Notes under the pieces: generated by a model
What the model was told of the DNA's origin: nothing
The model's input: the letters and a program-made list of their open reading frames with translations, nothing else
Database searches by the model: none
From: Streptomyces sp. NBC_01689
Lineage (GTDB): Bacteria; Actinomycetota; Actinomycetes; Streptomycetales; Streptomycetaceae
Assembly (NCBI RefSeq): GCF_036250675.1
Contig: NZ_CP109592.1
Span: 5,208,001 to 5,272,000 of the forward strand
Direction: 5' to 3'
Length of the DNA stretch: 64,000 nucleotides
Shown: positions 61,654-64,000 of the stretch, one piece after another
How positions within the stretch are numbered: the stretch's first letter is position 1
Layout of the letters: the number at the start of each line of letters is the position of its first letter
Program-made: the position numbers and the translations under genes

Positions 61654-63270
61654 TTACGGGGCCGTCCGCGAGGGGCCGGGAGAGGTGGGCGGGGTGGTTG
61701 AGGCGGAGGCGCCGGGAACCGTGGGTGACGGGGACGGGAGGGCGCCCGGGTGGTTCTCCTTCGGGAGGTGGCGGCTGACCTCGGCCGTGGTGAGCCCGAG
61801 GCCGCCCAGCCGGATCTCGTCCCAGGCCTGGAGGCGGCGGGTGTCCCGGTCCAGGTAGAGGACCGAGGCCTCGATGGGGTCCGGGTAGGTGCCCTCGATC
61901 GCGCGCAGTCCGCTGCCGCCCGTCGAGCCCTCGACGCGCAGGCGGGTGCCGTACTTCATGACCTCCGTCTGTTCGTGGTGCAGGTGGCCGGCCAGGACCA
62001 GGGGCACCTCGCCGTCCGTCAGCCGGGCCGCGGAGGGTTCGTGGGCGATCGCGACGTCGACGGGGGTGCCCGCGGCGCGCTGGTCGCGCAGGGCGGAGGC
62101 GAGGCGGGCGCCGGCCAGTTCCTCCGCGGCGCCGCCGCCGGGCGCGACCGAGCGGTCGGGGGTGAACTGCGGGTCCCCGATGCCCGCGAAGCGCAGGCCG
62201 GCGACCGTGAGCGCGCGGCCGTCGTCCAGGACGTGCGCGTTCTTCAGGTGTTCCAGGTAGCGCTGGGTGACGCGGCTGTCGTGGTTGCCCCTGACCCAGA
62301 CGTAGGGGGCGCCCAGGTCCGCTATCGGGTCCAGGAAGCCGTTCTCGGCCGCGGTGCCGTGGTCCATGGTGTCGCCCGAGTCGACTATCACGTTGATGTC
62401 GTACTGCTTCACCAGCGAGGCGATGATCTTCCAGGCGGCCGGGTTGAGGTGGACGTCGGAGACGTGCAGGACCCGGATGGTGCTGGGGTCCGGTTCGTAG
62501 GCCGGGAGCGTGGAGGTGACGTCGTACAGCTTCGTCACGTTCGTCACCAGGCGGGCGAGTTCCTTCTGGTAGACGTCGAACTCGCTGACGATGCTGCGGG
62601 CGTTGCCGACCAGCGAGGGGGCGGAGGAGAGCAGGCCCGAGTACTTCGGCTCCAGCACGGAGTCCGGGTTCCAGGTGGCGAAGGCCGTCGCCCCCGAGGC
62701 GGCGAGCAGGGTGAGGGCCAGTCCGCCGGCTGCCAGGGCGCGGCGGGGCCGGCGGTAGACCGCGAGGCCGAGCGCGGTGGCCCCGGAGACGACCGCGACG
62801 CAGGACCGGACGGCGAGGTCGAGGGTGCCGTGTTCGACGTCCCGCGCGACCTCCTCCTGAAGGCCGGAGAGGCGTTCCGGGTGGTCGACCAGGACCTGTG
62901 CGCGGACCGGGTCCAGCTGGTCGACGTTGACGTCGAGCCGGACGGGGGCGACATGGCTGTCGAGTTCGAGGGCGCCCAGCGGCGAGACGTTTATCTTCGT
63001 GCCGCCGGTCACCGACGGGCGCAGGGTCATCGTGGTGTTCATCGGGCCGACCGGGACGCGCACGTTGCCCACGATGAGCAGGCCCAGCCAGGCGCCGAGC
63101 AGGACGACGGCCGTCAGGCCGAGCGCTCGGGCGTACGGGGACGGCTGCTGCACGAGTTCCTGGGCCAGGGGGCGGACACGCGGGGTGCGGCGGACGCGGC
63201 TGCCGAGGGCGCGGCAGCGGCGGGCCAGGGCGGTCGTGGGGACGGTTACGGCAGCGGGGACGCGGGCCAT
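61654..63270 (-). CDS. Membrane-anchored calcineurin-like metallophosphoesterase
   Basis: 538 aa. A hydrophobic helix near 55-73 and two more near 155-200 anchor the protein; an extracellular-type loop lies between. The phosphoesterase domain (about 270-510) has all metal motifs: HVSDVHLNP, VDSGDTMDHG, VRGNHDSR, AHEP and LAGHLHHEQ. The C-terminal 45 residues are a Ser/Pro/Thr tail. It is probably a phosphodiesterase or phospholipid/nucleotide phosphatase at the membrane. The ATG at 63270 is the best choice; no strong RBS. Confidence 0.88.
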   Translation of the reverse strand: MARVPAAVTVPTTALARRCRALGSRVRRTPRVRPLAQELVQQPSPYARALGLTAVVLLGAWLGLLIVGNVRVPVGPMNTTMTLRPSVTGGTKINVSPLGALELDSHVAPVRLDVNVDQLDPVRAQVLVDHPERLSGLQEEVARDVEHGTLDLAVRSCVAVVSGATALGLAVYRRPRRALAAGGLALTLLAASGATAFATWNPDSVLEPKYSGLLSSAPSLVGNARSIVSEFDVYQKELARLVTNVTKLYDVTSTLPAYEPDPSTIRVLHVSDVHLNPAAWKIIASLVKQYDINVIVDSGDTMDHGTAAENGFLDPIADLGAPYVWVRGNHDSRVTQRYLEHLKNAHVLDDGRALTVAGLRFAGIGDPQFTPDRSVAPGGGAAEELAGARLASALRDQRAAGTPVDVAIAHEPSAARLTDGEVPLVLAGHLHHEQTEVMKYGTRLRVEGSTGGSGLRAIEGTYPDPIEASVLYLDRDTRRLQAWDEIRLGGLGLTTAEVSRHLPKENHPGALPSPSPTVPGASASTTPPTSPGPSRTAP

Positions 63271-63430
63271 TGGTCCCGTATGCCCAAGGGGGCGGGCGGG
63301 TATGCGGTGCGGCACGGGCGGGCGGACGCGCCCGTGCCCGGCGGGTTCGGTGCCCCCGGCGCCTCCCCGGTGTGCCGTGCGGGGCCGTCGTCGGCTCTCC
63401 CGCGGGGCGCTCGTGCCGGACAATGGCCTT

Positions 63431-63781
63431 GTGCTGGAGATGACGCGCGAGGAGTTCGAGGAACTGGTCGCCGAGTCGTTGGACCGGATTCCCCCGGAGC
63501 TGACACGGCTGATGGACAACGTGGCGGTGTTCGTCGAGGACGAGCCGGACCCGTCCGACCCGGAGCTGCTCGGGCTCTACGAGGGGACCCCGCTGACCGA
63601 TCGCGGGGAGTGGTACGCGGGGGTGTTGCCGGACCGGATCACGGTCTACCGGGGTCCCACGCTGCGGATGTGCGCGACCCGGGAGGACGTGATCGCGGAG
63701 ACCGAGGTGACCGTGGTGCACGAGATCGCCCACCACTTCGGGATCGACGACGAGAGGCTGCACGCGCTGGGCTACGGGTGA
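63431..63781 (+). CDS. Small zincin-like metallopeptidase (DUF1025 family)
   Basis: 116 aa. HExxH zinc motif in VTVVHEIAHHFGIDDERLHA, with the distal Asp as third ligand candidate. N-terminal MTREEFEELVAESLDRIPPE is typical. The GTG at 63431 gives a VLEMTREEFEEL start as in relatives; the ATG at 63440 is possible. Divergent from the phosphoesterase gene. Substrate unknown. Confidence 0.88.
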   Translation: MLEMTREEFEELVAESLDRIPPELTRLMDNVAVFVEDEPDPSDPELLGLYEGTPLTDRGEWYAGVLPDRITVYRGPTLRMCATREDVIAETEVTVVHEIAHHFGIDDERLHALGYG

Positions 63782-63912
63782 GCCGTCCGGCGGGCGGGCG
63801 CCTTCGCGTGTCCTCCTGCGGGCGGCGGGAGTTGGACAGGGGGACTCCCCGAACTTCCCCGGGCTCTCGGGAGCGATCGAGCGGGGGAGACCCCAACCGG
63901 AGGTGGCTGCCC

Positions 63913-64000
63913 GTGCGCGCCCTGTACGTACCCGTCCGTCTGGCCGCCACGGTCATCGTCGCCGCGGCCGCCGCCGGCTGCATGAGTGTGGGTGACGACG
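63913..64000 (+). CDS. Putative lipoprotein, 3' end cut by window edge
   Basis: GTG start with GGAGG 9 nt upstream. Signal peptide MRALYVPVRLAATVIVAAAA and a lipobox AAGC with the Cys, then MSVGDD. Only 29 residues are visible; function not deducible. Confidence 0.7.
   Translation, partial: MRALYVPVRLAATVIVAAAAAGCMSVGDD

Overview
The window is a 64 kb piece of a Streptomyces chromosome (or that of a very close relative). This is shown by the very high G+C, GTG starts, dense short-spaced genes, and a recognisable core gene order: two SigB/F-type sigma factors, tRNA-Ser, tadA, upp, dnaX behind the small SRP RNA gene, purD, purC, an Lsr2 paralogue, purSQL, purF, purM, vdh, bldC, hrpA. From memory this matches the sigN-sigF to bldC-hrpA region of S. 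coelicolor; no database search was run.

Layout. 1-8.7 kb: a partial TetR regulator, a PPOX/F420-type oxidoreductase, an apparent MarR-MFS-YceI operon with two MarR-like operators, a lipoprotein, and the sigN-like and sigF-like genes. 8.9-16.1 kb: small conserved proteins, tRNA-Ser, tadA with its companion protein, upp, a LytR_C protein, a VapB-like protein and a HerA-like ATPase. Two intergenic stretches (12.2-12.6 and 16.3-16.8 kb) carry the same GC-rich repeat family. 17.4-21.1 kb: a divergent locus around a near-perfect iron box (siderophore-interacting reductase on one side; an Ntn-hydrolase acylase and a GNAT acyltransferase on the other). 21.2-23.2 kb: a CopC-CopD fusion. 23.4-28.5 kb: a compact cluster of alpha-oxoamine synthase, acyl carrier protein, ketosynthase, SDR and WS/DGAT-like acyltransferase. 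It looks like a small, possibly undescribed lipid or aminoketone pathway, and is the most interesting part of the window.

29-51.7 kb: housekeeping. It holds tRNA-Ser, SRP RNA, dnaX and the de novo purine genes purD, purC, purS-purQ-purL, purF and purM. Between them lie a degenerate M48-like membrane protein, a dimethylformamidase-beta-like protein, an ABC transporter/two-component operon flanked by two tRNA-Gly genes, and the nucleoid protein gene lsrL. 51.8-56.2 kb: a DUF3073 protein, valine dehydrogenase, a conserved protein, a long regulatory intergenic region and bldC with a strong terminator. 56.2-64 kb: a DUF6274-type protein, hrpA between two identical tRNA-Asp genes, a tRNA Glu-Asp-Phe cluster, a membrane metallophosphoesterase, a small zincin and the start of a lipoprotein gene.

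The purine genes form one dispersed regulon. purD, purF and dnaX appear to be leaderless or nearly so. tRNAs are mostly followed by strong GC hairpins. Starts were moved from the longest open frame where a Shine-Dalgarno sequence or -10 element supported an inner codon; all function calls rest on reading the sequence and on family knowledge.
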